64,000 nt of DNA from assembly GCA_964035575.1 (NCBI GenBank), contig OZ037834.1, positions 62,001 to 126,000 of the forward strand, read 5' to 3'. This stretch comes from Rhynchopus sp. YZ270_cl-10. Lineage: Eukaryota; Euglenozoa; Diplonemea; Diplonemida; Diplonemidae. The notes beneath the pieces were generated by a model that made no database searches, was not told where the DNA came from, and was given only the letters and a program-made list of their open reading frames with translations. The translations under genes were made by a program, and so were the position numbers. Shown here piece after piece: positions 11,880 to 24,233 of this stretch (positions are counted from its first letter, which is position 1; every line of letters starts with the position of its first letter).

Positions 11880-14800
11880 GCTGCCCCCCTCTCACCACGA
11901 AGTGCAGGCTCACTGCACCAGGCAAGGCACTCAGCACGTCTCTCCACATATGAGGACAACACGCAGTCCTCTCTAGCTGATCCGCCCTTTGGAGGTGATG
12001 GACGGTGTTCGTGAGAACGAACGACGTTGCTTGAAGAACCCCGACAAGCTTCACGGTTTTGATAAAGGCGTGCGTTTGTGGTTTGTGGAGAAAAAGCAGT
12101 GCAGGCTGGTAGCGCCCAACCGAAGGCAGAGGAAAAGGAAGCCACCCATTGATGGATGGCAAAAGCTGTAGGGCAGATGAGCGCAAGCAGATAGACTCGG
12201 ATGGGCCCCCAGCAAAGAGGAGATCCGCGAGTTCATTGTGAAGAACATAAGGGACGACGTCGGCATGACGGCGGGGAGGTGGCAGGAGGTTCGCGAAGGT
12301 AAGCCTGCAAGGGACATTTGTGTGCACTCTAATCACGAACCTGGAGGTTGCCCACTATGCTAGAAAGAGCATACGGTAACACTTCTGTTGTCACCCTCGC
12401 TCCAGTTCCGGTAGGGAGCAGTGATGTTGGGGACGGTGAGTCAAAAATCATGGACATTTTTTGCATTTTCTTTGATTTTTGTCCAAGTGTCAAATGAACG
12501 AAAGCAAGTGACACTCTCCGTTGCTAAGGGTAAGCTTGTCGTTTAGACGGCTGAGGAGGAGAGCTGCTGTCGCCGAACACCAACAGCAGACCCGAAGTCT
12601 TGCTTCAAAAAAATGTCGGCGGCAAGTGGGGGTCGTGAAGAAAGGGTGGGTGGAGAAGTTCGGTCAGGACGAGAAGAATACCTGGCTAGACTTTGAGGTT
12701 GCTCACTCCTCAGATGCACTCAGATGGGCACAGAACAAACACCTCGCCAGTGGCGATACAATAAGGCGTGCGAAGTGAAGGCACAGAAGGGAAGGGCAAC
12801 TACACAGCCCCCTCAAGATCGTCCAGCCCTCCTCTCGTTCACGTGTCGGAAATGATCACGATGTGGGCAATGTCGGGGAAAATCCCTGTGGGAGGTAAAG
12901 TGCTGCAGTGTGATTGCACTAATTACCGGCAGTTCTATCAGAGGGGTTCATAAAGACGCCAACGTGTTGTTGCTCCGCTTCGCCCTGTCCTTGGAGGCGG
13001 GACAAGCATTGCGTGCTGTGGAGAGATATGTGGGCTTGCAGAAAACGAAGATGTGTCCGCCAACACCAGGTCTGTCTCCAAACAGCTGCAAGACGCCATT
13101 AGTGCTGGAGTGTTACAGAAAGGGGGGTGTAAGGGGGTTATTACTGACAGCTGCAGTTGACGGGGCAGAAGAAGGGTCTCGTCGGGGTGATGAAAAACTC
13201 AAGGAGAGCTGTTTCGCTGACAGTACACCTCATCCATGGTGATGAAGGCTCTGATGACGCTCCCCGAGGTGAAGGCGCTGTCGGACATGATACGGGACCG
13301 ACAAGCTACCTTTCGCCCAAGCTCTTTCCACGACTTGGTGCACGAGTTGGAGAAGAAGTTCGCGAAGACGGGCAAACAGAGGAAACTTCTGAGACCTTCT
13401 GTCTCGCACATAATCCGTGGCTGGCCAAGCACACATCCACGTTTCTGCGGGCAAAGAGGCTGCTCCCTATGTGGAGACATCCACGTGGCTGTCGGCACTG
13501 CGTGGAAGACACGAAGCTTCTCCACCTTTCTTGAAGCTCACAACCTCGCATCGAAGTTTGGATTTCTACTGTGCCTTGCTAAGCATTTTTTGCAGAGATC
13601 CACTCTGGCATCCTCTTTCACGTCCTCTTTACTGTCAACGAGAACATCACTGTGATTGAGCTGCTGGAAAATAGAGAGCAGTGCGGCACGCATGAAAGCT
13701 TGCGACATATACATAGCGGGGCTGAAGCGTATATGAAGAGGAGAGGTCCAGTTGCGAAGGCAATTTGTCAAGATGCTTAGCATATACCACATATCTGCGC
13801 TCTCTGACGCAGACGTGAAGGAATACGCGAACCAGGAGATGGACCTCATATGGACCTCATTTTAGACTTCATCAAGGGATGCATCGTCCACTGCCGGGAT
13901 GAGAGCGACGACACATCTCGGCGTTTCAATACCGGAGCACGGCCGACTATGGGTGGGTCGCTTGAGCACCATCCATTTTCGGGACAGGTTCATTCGGCAG
14001 GTGAGTTGTTACACACTCATTACCGGATGCGGGCAGTGGCTTCTTGCGCAACCTATGGCCAAGCAGGACACACCGTGGTGCCGGTGGTTCCACAGTGATA
14101 AACGGCACAGGGGAGAGTAAAGACCACCTTTGAATACAATGTTGCCTTCTCTGTTCTACATACAAAGTAGAGGGTATATTCAGGAAGCTGTGCAACCCTG
14201 TGCTCAAAAGAACCCCAGGTAGCAGTGACGATACTCTACGATGAGAAGATTATCAAGGGATGCTGACCCGAAAACCTGCAGACGCGGATTTATCCTAGAA
14301 CATTCACGGTTAACATTGCAGGGAAAGCCACGTCTGCCTAGCTTCGCAAACGGAAGGATCATGTTGCACTGAAGGGAATAGTTGAGAACGTTGAGAAGAG
14401 CATGTGTGCATGGCAACAGTTCTCTCCCACTACAGCGAAGAGGCGATGGATGACGAGGACGTTGAGGAAGAGGAGTATGAAGAAGATGAACGAAGAAGAA
14501 GAGGAAGGCGGAAGCGATGACGGCGACGTCCGACCGACCAAGCGCGTGAGCCTGTACGCGTTTCATGATCAATAGATTGCGTCATGTGTTGCTTTTGACT
14601 GCACCTCTCCGCTTTGGCGGAAGGTAGCGAAATGGTACTTAGGCACACCCCTCAGCACCCCTCTTTACAACCCACCTAATACGTAATCCGGGTTTTCCCC
14701 GAACATGTACACCCCCCTACACGGCATGACAACCGGGAGAAATACGGTAGAAACACGGGGAATCGGTTGCTGCCACACCAAGAAGATCCAAAAAAAAACC

Positions 14801-16820
14801 CCTGTTTGAGCACTTTTGACCCTCTCCAGAGGGTACATAGTGCATACACCCCCTTTTTAGCAACTGTAAATAGCCGACTCCCGACTCAGACTCCCGGACC
14901 CCCAGACCTTATTTACACCCTTGGTGGGGAGGGTGGGGGTACCTCACCCGCTTCCGGAAGAGGACCCAACAACAAACAAGGTTTAGTGAGAGGTCTGTTT
15001 CGGGTATTCGCTCGAAAGGCCTAATTTAAATTTTAAAACCCACAGAACGCTTGACACGACGAGCAGTCGCGGATCGTCTGGAACCTCTCCAACTGCATCC
15101 CGACATCCTGATTAATTTTCTAAGTCTGGAGCCCCACGGCATCTTACCATATGGGGAGAGCCGCCGAGGAACACCATGCACCATGCAGACCGGAAGCGAC
15201 GTACAGAGCCACGTAGCCACATGAGTGAGTCCTCCTGCATGTCTGTTTGCACAGAGCGACCTTCGCAAGCACCGCACCCTCTCAGCACAGCTGAGGCATG
15301 ACAACGTATGGGACGACCATGCAGTGCCATGATGTGGTCATATGACCCCTGAATCCGAGGTCTTGACACCTTGCGTCCGGGTGCTTGCGTTGCACTGGGA
15401 AACGCGTTGCAAGAGCAACCCTCCCGTCCGCAACGACAGCACACTACACTGGTCTTGCAGGGTTGCCAGGTTCGGGTGCTTTGAAGGTGGCTCTTCGGCT
15501 TGAAAAGAACAGCCTTCACTCCTGTCGGGGGTTGGATGTGCAGAAGATGAACGACACCGGGTATACACATCGTGCTGCGGCGTTTTCGGGCAGACTGATT
15601 GCTTTACAGTGACACACGGCCTTACATGATTGTAGTCCTTTTGTTGATGACGTTCCTCATGGGCGGGGTATGGAAACTGCTGGGAAAAGTAGGGTCGGAT
15701 CGGTTCACGATCATCAACACAATATCTTCGGGCAAAGGACCTTGTCCGAAGGGACTACAGGGGCAGAACGCATTGTGTGTGATCTGCAATACAAGATGGT
15801 GACGTTTCGATACACTGTACAATGTACCTTCACAAAAACCAGGAAGCAGTTTTGGGGGGGCTGTTTGATGAACTAACGCATCACTCTCATGACGTTCACC
15901 CTCTGAGGCAGACGAGGTGTCACGAGAGATCGACTGTCCACATTCCGTAGAGCACTGGTGCGATGAAGAAGATGCCCACCCAATGCTCCATGGCGACAAA
16001 TTAATTTTTTGTATACAACAAAGAAGAACGCAAGCAGCGCTGTGCAGCAGCCTCGCAACACGACACTCGAGCGCCATCTGCGAGAAGCCGAGATACATGC
16101 TAGAATCGCAGGTGTACAAGGTTACACTTGGACAAATACTGCAAATCCATTTTTTTCCAACCGAAATCCGAAATCAACGACAAATGTCCCTAACCCCTTT
16201 CATATGACAGCATCTGCATTGTCCAAGTGTGTGGCATCTGTCGATGTCTGGGATAAAAACCATCCAGAAGCCTTATGACGTGCTTGAAGGAGTTGGGAGT
16301 TGGTGTGCATGCTTGCAGAAGAAACAGAGGGGCGAGTAGACATTTGTAGTAACGTATGCAACTAGAGGCGGTGGCACGACGATGCAATTAGGTTGCAAAG
16401 AAAAAACTTTGAACACTGCACACTGCAGGAAGAATTGGGGGCTTGTCAAATCTGGCACGTACAATTATGTGAGCACGTTCACATAATTGTGTATGGCTTC
16501 GTAGCCCGGAGTGCCGGGATTAGGAATTGGGACGACGAGAAGCAAGGAAGAGGAGGGGGTGAGGCTTTGATCGTTTTGATCCTACTTCCTCCTGCTACCG
16601 CGACGTCTGCGGAAAGGGTGCAAAGGTGTTTGCCTCATGGCGACATGACATCAGCGAGATGCCTCATATGCTTCACATCTCCAACACCACACACACTACG
16701 TCAGTGAGAGAGAGCTTCGCGCAAAATAAGCGCCCGACATCCATGCAAGCTGCACTATGCAGGAGACAGGATGGCACGCCCCAGGACCTAGCTAGGCCCA
16801 TATGAGTGGATGAAGTGTGG
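11880..16820. other. About 5 kb without a supportable gene
   Basis: Only short frames are present, many lacking ATG and overlapping on both strands. Composition varies and no family motif was recognised. It may be decayed mobile-element or rDNA spacer sequence, because it lies between LSU and SSU rRNA scraps in the order expected of a spacer. That is inference. Confidence 0.4.
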
Positions 16821-16824
16821 TGTG

Positions 16825-16990
16825 CGCACTGCATATCTTCATTCGTTTCAAGGATTAAGCCATGCAAGCCTCCGAGTAAAATGGATTAACAGTGGATCTG
16901 CAGACGGCTCATTAAATCAGCTACAATCCACGGGAAAGGTGCCTTACGGCGTCCAGTAGGATGATCATGGTAACTCTCCACCGACAACGG
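16825..16990 (+). rRNA. SSU (18S) rRNA 5' fragment
   Basis: TTTCAAGGATTAAGCCATGC, then AAGCCTCCGAGT, GGATCTGCAGACGGCTCATT and AAATCAG follow the order of the first 120 nt of SSU rRNA. The CATGCAnGCCTCnGA and GGATCTGCnnA patterns are closer to euglenozoan SSU than to animal or fungal SSU, as I remember them. Similarity becomes weak after about 16930 (GGTAACTCT may correspond to the GGTAATTCT landmark). Only a fragment is present. Confidence 0.7.
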
Positions 16991-17222
16991 TCTTAAAGGA
17001 GCTCGCTGGGGGAATAGAAACATTTGGTGAGACGACGTGGGGGTAGGACAGCGGGAGACACCCACTGAAATACCTCTTCCCTGGTAGGTCTTGGCCTGGT
17101 AGAAGCAAACCCTACACCTTCTTTTGAAGGAAGGCTGAGGCAAGCAGCCTTCGTTGGTTCTCTGGTGTCCCTTATCCTGCCAACCCCCACCCCCAAGCAG
17201 TTCTAGACCACTATTCCCCCTA

Positions 17223-17308
17223 GACAATACCCCGAAGGCGAATCCGTATTCACCCTCTTTTCGGATCCGAATATAGGCCGAATACGCCTTCGCCTTCGGG
17301 GTATTGTC
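17223..17308. mobile_element. 86-bp TIR element, relative of the one at 1085
   Basis: The ends GACAATACCCCGAAGGCGAA and its inverse leave almost no unique interior. It is flanked by TA within CTAG on both sides. The terminus matches GGCAATACCCGAAGGCG of the element at 1085-1338, so the two are members of one family with different interiors. Confidence 0.7.
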
Positions 17309-17319
17309 TAGGGCAAGTC

Positions 17320-19500
17320 TAGCCTATGACCATGTAACCATATGACCACTATGAAACCCTTGAACGGTGCCTCGTGTTCTCCAAGCTGGTGTGTGTCTCG
17401 TTGGACCCCGACTAACCCACCCACCCACTCACTCGCCTTGCATCAACAAAACGCCCCAAGGTGGTTTCTTACATACACATGATTCCCAAAAATGCCTCAC
17501 TGTGCACACAGCAGGTTCTGAAGCAAGCAACATAGAGGAGTGAGACATAAAGCAACAAACAGACAAACAAAAAGAACACACACAGAACCATGCCTTGCCC
17601 TGATAAGGGTTCCGAGCAGCAGCCTCGACTATTTTGAACAGAACACTGAAACTGGGACCCCCACCCTCCCCTCCCCTCCACAACTCACCCCATCAGCTTC
17701 AGCGTTGCTCCTTCTTCTACGTTTTTTTTGTGCTGTGCGTTCTATCACAGAGATAAGAGGACCATGCGAGCAGTAGCATTTGCAGTACGGAAGTGTGGCT
17801 ATACGGGCACCCATAAACGCAACCTACCCACCCACCTACCCCCACATGGCACCGTATCACTCAGACGCAACAAATAATGTGAGCTCAAGGGATGGAGAGG
17901 TACCAACCCTGCCCACTACAGAGCACCAGATGAGATGATACCTGAGATCAACACACACAGAGATATACCGCCCGCCAGAAGACGCTACGCATACAGCTCT
18001 AACCAATATGGGCTACATTCTATGAGGGGATTACCCGCAACATTGGTTTTCCAAACCACACAAAAAAAAACCCCCCCGCACAACTCGACACCCCTACACC
18101 CTACCACCCCCACTCTATGTTCATTGCAGAACACATCCGCAGCACAGCGCACAAAGATGTTCGTTTAGCGATATCGTAGCCAAGCTCAGTGCACAGTGAG
18201 AACCAAGAAGGGGGTTTTTTTTTTTTGCAGGGTCTCTCCCATATGCACATCACATCACACCCAAAAGGGCTATGGTCTGCGCAAGAATTACCCTCATAAG
18301 GCCATCCACACCACACCACACACCGCGCCGTAACACCCAGCCTAGCTCTACTAGAAAACCCTTAAGGGGACTAGGTTCTGCGCAAGCAGAATTACCCTCG
18401 CAAGGCCTCTGATACCACACACCAACCACCGCGACTAAATATGCTACTAGGCAAGCAAACTCTGCAGTCACCAAACCCAATCCCCCACACCACAGAAAAT
18501 GATCCCCTCCCCTCAGCACTGTCTGCGGTAACTTAAACCCCCAACCCCCCCAAAAATGAGCAAATACCCCCCCCCCCCCCCAGCGACAAGGGAACCACCA
18601 ACTGATATCAAACAACCCAACACACTACACCACACAGCCGCTTTAGAACCCTCCAAAAAGGAGTGTCCTTTTTGCCACCATTCATTTGCAGGCAGGTGAC
18701 AAAAAAAAGCGTTGTGCAGACCAGTGTAGAAGAGGGTGATTGACGCATTGCCCGGAGATAAGGGTACGACCACCACTAACGTGGCGTCACTACCCTATGG
18801 CACTTTGCTGCGATTTTTTTTTTTTTGTTCTGCTGCCCCTCAACACAGCACCACCTCCACCACCTCCTCCTCCTCCTCTTCCTCCACAGCGGCAAATATC
18901 GCATTATCGCCATATGATGCGTACCACACGCAAAGAAAAAAAAAACCCCCCCCATCCCCTTCCTCTGCAAGGGGCCATCTCTCACTCTGCTCTGCGCACT
19001 CTCCTCACACAAAAAAACGCAGCAGGGGATCTGTCTCATAGTGTTCTAAAGTGTTCTGAACACGCCTCCGCTTTCCCTATCCCCCCCCGTCTGAACAAAC
19101 TGTTCTCATGATGAAATGCAAACCCACGCATCCACAGCTTCTCTATATGAAACCGCACCACACCACCCCCATACAGCACAATCTACAGTACGACTAGCAG
19201 AATTCCGCACAGTGCACTACAAATTCACCCCCCTACACCTTCTCCCTCTCCCACCACCTCTCAGCAACGCTACCGTACCCCCTTGCAGCAAGCACATCCC
19301 TGGATAGAGACACGCTTACTCTCCCTTTCTATGCGTTCCTTTTCCCTTTGCAGTCGATGCGTCGTGGGACAAATGAGGGTAGTGTTCCGTAAAGGAATCA
19401 TAATAGATCGTTTCCTTTCCTGAAACGGCATCAAAGTGTACAGTCGTGGGACCACTGACGGTATCTGATCCATCTTTGATACCCCCCCCAAACATTCTCC
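17320..19500. other. Gene-free low-complexity stretch
   Basis: It is C/A-rich on the plus strand with many CACACC and CCCC runs and poly-T tracts. A direct duplication of about 100 bp is visible near 18265-18325 and 18363-18420 (shared GAATTACCCTC and AAGGCC). No protein family motif was found in any frame. Confidence 0.4.
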
Positions 19501-19523
19501 CTATTCATGAAGACCCCGCATCT

Positions 19524-20480
19524 CTACAGCGCTGCAACACACAAGGCACGCAGGCCATACCCACTGAACGGTGTCTCAGGAGAGCTGGGGAGGTGCTCCG
19601 CAATGCAGGAGGTGCTGTGGGGCCTTCCACCCCCTCCACCCCTTCTCCCTCCCCCTACCCTGGCCTCATGCAGGATTAGATCCCCCAGCCCTTCTGCTGC
19701 TGCGGCTATGGTCGATCGAGCTGCCTCCTCTCTCACTATAGCACGCCACAGGATTGACGCTATCCCTGCATCAAACAAGCTGGCTACATCACGTAGCCCT
19801 GCGTACTCTTCACTTAGCACCGTTAAAACCATCTCTCGGTGTGCCTGCACGAGAAGACCTTGCAGACCATCTGCCCACCTCCCCACCACAATACCCCGAC
19901 ACCCCCTTTCTGCGTGCTGCAAGATAGACTGCAGGAGGGTGTCCTCCGTTGTGAGAATCTCGGAGCGTCCTTCGGACTCGCCGGACAGCATTTCCGTCGG
20001 ATTAGGGGGTTGTTGAATCTGCAGTGGTTGCCGGAGTGTGTCTGTCAACGCTTTCGCTGCTTGGAGATCAATAGAAAGGCGGTGTGTTGTTTCCTTAAAG
20101 AGAAGATCACTGCGAGAGGAGAATTCATTCAGGGTAAAGGATAATCTCTGTTTCGCGCAGTGTGCGTGATATATAAGGGTGTAGTATGCATCAGCCTCTC
20201 GTGTCTCAATGGCAGATCGGAGAGAAGCTTCCAACGGTGTGACACCACGCGAGGCGCGGGTTTGCAACGAAAGACACGACAGCACCCCCACAGTCGCCGC
20301 AGTGACCTCCTGTTGTGCAGCGTGCTCCTGGGCTCTAACTATGGCGGCACGTCCTTCGCCTTCTGCGCGGAGGAGACACAATGAACGTCGAAATGAACAC
20401 AACGTCGGAAGCACAGCAGCTGGAGGATGTGGGTGATAGGTGTGATGTTTGGGTACGTTCTGCAAGGGGATAGCTTCCAT
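19524..20480 (-). CDS. Uncharacterised 318-aa protein
   Basis: An uninterrupted frame runs from ATG at 20480 to a stop at 19524 with a coherent amphipathic composition. I do not recognise the family. Residues about 60-200 look mostly helical. A Gly/Arg-rich low-complexity stretch (GGGRRGGGGG) lies near residue 280. No signal peptide or membrane segment is evident. It lies on the same strand as all other host genes, and a poly-T/poly-A tract is just upstream. A stretch around TPLEASLRSAIETREADAYY faintly resembles an ankyrin helix pair, but this is too weak to call. It could be one exon of a longer gene. Being real rests on length, ATG start and strand agreement. Confidence 0.55.
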   Translation of the reverse strand: MEAIPLQNVPKHHTYHPHPPAAVLPTLCSFRRSLCLLRAEGEGRAAIVRAQEHAAQQEVTAATVGVLSCLSLQTRASRGVTPLEASLRSAIETREADAYYTLIYHAHCAKQRLSFTLNEFSSRSDLLFKETTHRLSIDLQAAKALTDTLRQPLQIQQPPNPTEMLSGESEGRSEILTTEDTLLQSILQHAERGCRGIVVGRWADGLQGLLVQAHREMVLTVLSEEYAGLRDVASLFDAGIASILWRAIVREEAARSTIAAAAEGLGDLILHEARVGGGRRGGGGGRPHSTSCIAEHLPSSPETPFSGYGLRALCVAAL

Positions 20481-20544
20481 TTATAAAAATGGCAAAAAAA
20501 AAAAAAAAATGTGGAAAAAAAAAAGCCCTCAAATGGCGATGTGT

Positions 20545-21021
20545 CTAACACCTTAGAGTGCAGGGGGGAGGGTCAACCAGGTTTGTTGTCACTCTAATCG
20601 ATAGGGGATTGCTCCCCCTGAGATCAGTGAGCAAAGAAACGAGCCTAATGATATTGATATATTCCAGTGTAGGGAGGTTGGAGTGTGCCCTGTGTGGGGA
20701 GATGTTGGGTTGGGGGATGGTGTGGTAACTAGGTTGTATGGTCCCCTCTGGCAGGCGCAATGAAATGGTAGTTTCATATACTAACCATTCTACTGAAGAG
20801 AAGGTATAATAGGGTGCACTAAATGTACCCAAACTTTTTTTGAAATAAGGACAAAACAGACGAAAAAACAGACCCAAAAGGCCACCGGAACCTATACCCA
20901 GAGCAACTGAATGAGTAACAGTACAAAAGCTACCTGCCTCCTGTCTCTGTCTTTCCCAGCACAGTGGACAGTCTCCGTGCATATACCGAATGAAGTTCAG
21001 AAGCTTCATTGGTCTCAACAT
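20545..21021 (-). CDS. Possible 158-aa protein, uncertain
   Basis: A frame from ATG at 21021 opens MLRPMKLLNFIRYMHGDCPL and contains a Gly-rich hydrophobic segment (SVALGIGSGGLLGLFF) that could be a membrane helix, with a CPLC pair before it. The second half has no such character and includes a stretch near 20803-20840 resembling a short repeat also seen near 42307-42350. The true coding part may be only the first 60-70 residues or an exon. No family was recognised. Confidence 0.2.
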   Translation of the reverse strand: MLRPMKLLNFIRYMHGDCPLCWERQRQEAGSFCTVTHSVALGIGSGGLLGLFFRLFCPYFKKSLGTFSAPYYTFSSVEWLVYETTISLRLPEGTIQPSYHTIPQPNISPHRAHSNLPTLEYINIIRLVSLLTDLRGSNPLSIRVTTNLVDPPPCTLRC

Positions 21022-22227
21022 ACAGTTCACCCAGACATTAGAGCATCGTTTGCAAGGGTGTGTTCTTTGGAGGAGTCTCCTGATGAAGAAAAAAAGGGGG
21101 GAAAGTTTATCTCAAATGAACAATAAAAGTGGGGAGTAGACATGGGAGAGTCTTTGGATATTTGATGTAAAAGAGAAAGAAGATGCAAGGCAAAGAGGGG
21201 GGCAAGAAGAAAAAACACAAAGAAACACAAACACCGTTCCGCCCTTTGTGCGCACCCTGGCCAGCCGCCTGTCGCCGTCGCATAAGACACCCCCCGCCCG
21301 CCCGCAGCCGCTGCAGCAGCGCTGTCCAGCTCTGTTGTTAACAACAAAGAACGAAGTACGGAAAGGCACACTCAGTTGATTCTAAAAAGAAGTGCCAATG
21401 TCAAAAGCAATGAGTTGACCCTGTACTATCACTCTATTGTCCTCACCTTTGCAAACAGATATCATAATAAACCGATTCCAGGGAGGTTGTGAGCATGTGT
21501 TTGTGCTCAGACCCCACAGAACATCAAAATGGTGTGGAACGGATGAGGCGAGGTTTTGAGATTGACCCACATGCATTCTGCTCTCACCTCCCACTCACCT
21601 CTGTTCCCATCATAAGCCCACTCCTCCTCCCCTCCTCCCAGCCTTTCCTCCTTTTCCCTTCAACCCCATCACTCTGTAATACCCCCCGACGAGGCACCTT
21701 CCTCCCCATCGCTTAGTGTATTGTCCACATCGCTGTCCGCAAAGCCAAGCGTTTGCCCTGCCGGCAGCACCCCAAGAAGACTTGCCGTATTCCTGCATTT
21801 GAACACAACGTACGTCCCCACCGCCTTTCCTACAGACGCTGCCGCCAGCGCAATCGACACATAGCTCCGAGATCGTTTTACACGGTGTTTGGTGCGTTGC
21901 GATCGCACAGGTACACAACGAGAAAGCAGCTGTGTTTTCTGAGTGCCTCGCTGACTCTCATTCAGACACTGTCTTCTAAGACTCACACCGACGTCGCAGA
22001 ATGGGACAAGCCCAGAACCGTACCCCCTGCTGTCAGCCACGAGATCCTGCAGCGTTTGGAGATCCTGAAGGAGAATGCGTGGGTGAGGCCGCTGCCGTCT
22101 CAGATGTCTCCTCGACCAAATGGGCGGAGATATTCGAAGGCCCACCTGAGCGAGTTGCGCAGCTGAGTGAAGCAGCTGTCACAGCGGAGCTGCTCTACGT
22201 TCCTTGCCTAGCTTGTCCTGTCGCTCT

Positions 22228-23190
22228 TTACGAAACACTGCAGCAATGCGCGTCTGCTTTCGTCTTGCCTCTGCCACGTGTCGGAGGTGCGTCAACCACA
22301 TACTTCTTCAGCTTGCATTCACGTACTCGACTGGACACAGCACTGCTGCAGCCAGTGAGGTGGATGCTCCTCAACGAAGTGCAGTTGTTAGCAAAAAGCA
22401 CACCAAAGTGCGTAACTCTGCTGAGTGGTGACAGGTCTAGTTCTGTGAGACTGCTGCAGTTCCGAAGAAAGCTTGTACTAATGCGAGTAACATTGCGAAG
22501 TGGCGATAAGTCCACTGCTGTGAGGCTGCTGCAGTAGGCCAGAAACCAAGTATCTATTTGTGTAACATTGCAAAGTGGCGATAAGTCCACTGCTGTGAGG
22601 CTCCTGCAGTGTTCAAGAAAGTTTGCACCAACGTGAGTAACTTTGCTGACAGGCGATAAGCACACTGCTGTGAGGCTGCTGCATTTGGCAAGAAAGTTGG
22701 TACCAATCCGCGTGAGACGTGTCAACCCAGACAGATCGACGCTTGTCAACGTTGTGCATCCGCAAAGAAACTTGTCACCAACCTCCGTCACACAAGACAC
22801 AGCACTCAGATCAAGTGCTGTTAACGATGCGCGTGCCAAGAAATTATACGGAATGACAGTCGCAACCTCCGCCTGCGGAAGCAAACACGCCACCTCAGGA
22901 TCTTCCACAGTCTTCAGCCTTTCTGCAGTGATGTCCCTCTCACCCAACGCATGAAGTGCTGCTCTGACCTCGACCTTCTTCTCCGTCGTCAACACAATTG
23001 TGTCTCCAGCACTCAGCTGCGTCATGTCGTATCCTCCGTCCATTGCCTCCCCGCCGAAACTCATCACAAAGCCGTCTTCAGGCAACCCCACTGCAGACGC
23101 CACCTTCCGACGCATCACCGCAGGTGTGTCATCTTCACCCAGCTCGACCGTATGCTTCACTCCGTTCAACCCTTTGATGGTCAAATCCAT
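22228..23190 (-). CDS. Ubiquitin-like domain / leucine-rich repeat protein, copy 1
   Basis: The 320-aa protein starts at ATG 23190. Residues 1-68 read as a ubiquitin-like fold: MDLTIKGLNG start, VGLPEDG like IPPDQ of ubiquitin, FGGEAMDGG like FAGKQLEDG, and a final TIVL strand. There is no GlyGly end, so the domain is not expected to be cleaved or conjugated. A linker of about 50 residues follows. Residues 122-290 hold about six 25-residue leucine-rich repeats of the BspA type with the pattern LTAVDLSPLxNVTxI and FLxxCSS. A basic Cys-containing tail ends CCSVS. No signal peptide is seen, so it is probably cytosolic. The role may be a proteasome or ubiquitin adaptor using the LRRs for binding; that is inference. 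Confidence 0.85.
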   Translation of the reverse strand: MDLTIKGLNGVKHTVELGEDDTPAVMRRKVASAVGLPEDGFVMSFGGEAMDGGYDMTQLSAGDTIVLTTEKKVEVRAALHALGERDITAERLKTVEDPEVACLLPQAEVATVIPYNFLARASLTALDLSAVSCVTEVGDKFLCGCTTLTSVDLSGLTRLTRIGTNFLAKCSSLTAVCLSPVSKVTHVGANFLEHCRSLTAVDLSPLCNVTQIDTWFLAYCSSLTAVDLSPLRNVTRISTSFLRNCSSLTELDLSPLSRVTHFGVLFANNCTSLRSIHLTGCSSAVSSRVRECKLKKYVVDAPPTRGRGKTKADAHCCSVS

Positions 23191-24233
23191 ATTTTCTTAT
23201 AATCAAAAGCCTTTTCCTGTTGTATTGGTGTGATGAGGTGGAGAAGGTGTGTGGAAAGAAACAACACTGCACATCTGCTCTCTCTTTTTTATAACATATT
23301 CATTTGGGGTGACGATGGGTGTACGCAGCAAGAAAAACAACACAAACAACAAAGAACGAAGTACGGAAAGGCACACTCAGTTGATTCTAAAAAGAAGTGC
23401 CAATGTCAAAAGCAATGAGTTGAACCTGTACTATCACTCTATTGTCCTCACCTTTGCAAACAGATATCATAATAAACCGATTCCAGGGAGGTTGTGAGCA
23501 TGTGTTTGTGCTCAGACCCCACAGAACATCAAAATGGTGTGGAACGGAAGAGGGGAAGGTTTTGAGATTGACCCACATGCATTCTGCTCTCACCTCCCAC
23601 TCACCTCTGTTCCCATCATAAGCCCACTCCTCCTCCCCTCCTCCCAGCCGTTCCTCCTTTTCCCTTCAACCCCATCACTCTGTAATACCCCCCGACGAGG
23701 CACCTTCCTCCCCATCGCTTAGTGTATTGTCCACATCGCTGTCCGCAAAGCCAAGCGTTTGCCCTGCCGGCAGCACCCCAAGAAGACTTGCCGTATTCCT
23801 GCATTTGAACACAACGTACGTCCCCACCGCCTTTCCTACAGACGCTGCCGCCAGCGCAATCGACACATAGCTCCGAGATCGTTTTACACGGTGTTTGGTG
23901 CGTTGCGATCGCACAGGTACACAACGAGAAAGCAGCTGTGTTTTCTGAGTGCCTCGCTGACTCTCATTCAGACACTGTCTTCTAAGACTCACACCGACGT
24001 CGCAGAATGGGACAAGCCCAGAACCGTACCCCCTGCTGTCAGCCACGAGATCCTGCAGCGTTTGGAGATCCTGAAGGAGAATGCGTGGGTGAGGCCGCTG
24101 CCGTCTCAGATGTCTCCTCGACCAAATGGGCGGAGATATTCGAAGGCCCACCTGAGCGAGTTGCGCAGCTGAGTGAAGCAGCTGTCACAGCGGAGCTGCT
24201 CTACGTTCCTTGCCTAGCTTGTCCTGTCGCTCT

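Noticed and set aside
21753-22537. Plus-strand frames in the UBL-LRR units
   Set aside because: They overlap the LRR coding sequence antisense, show no domain, and are repeated only because the whole unit is duplicated.
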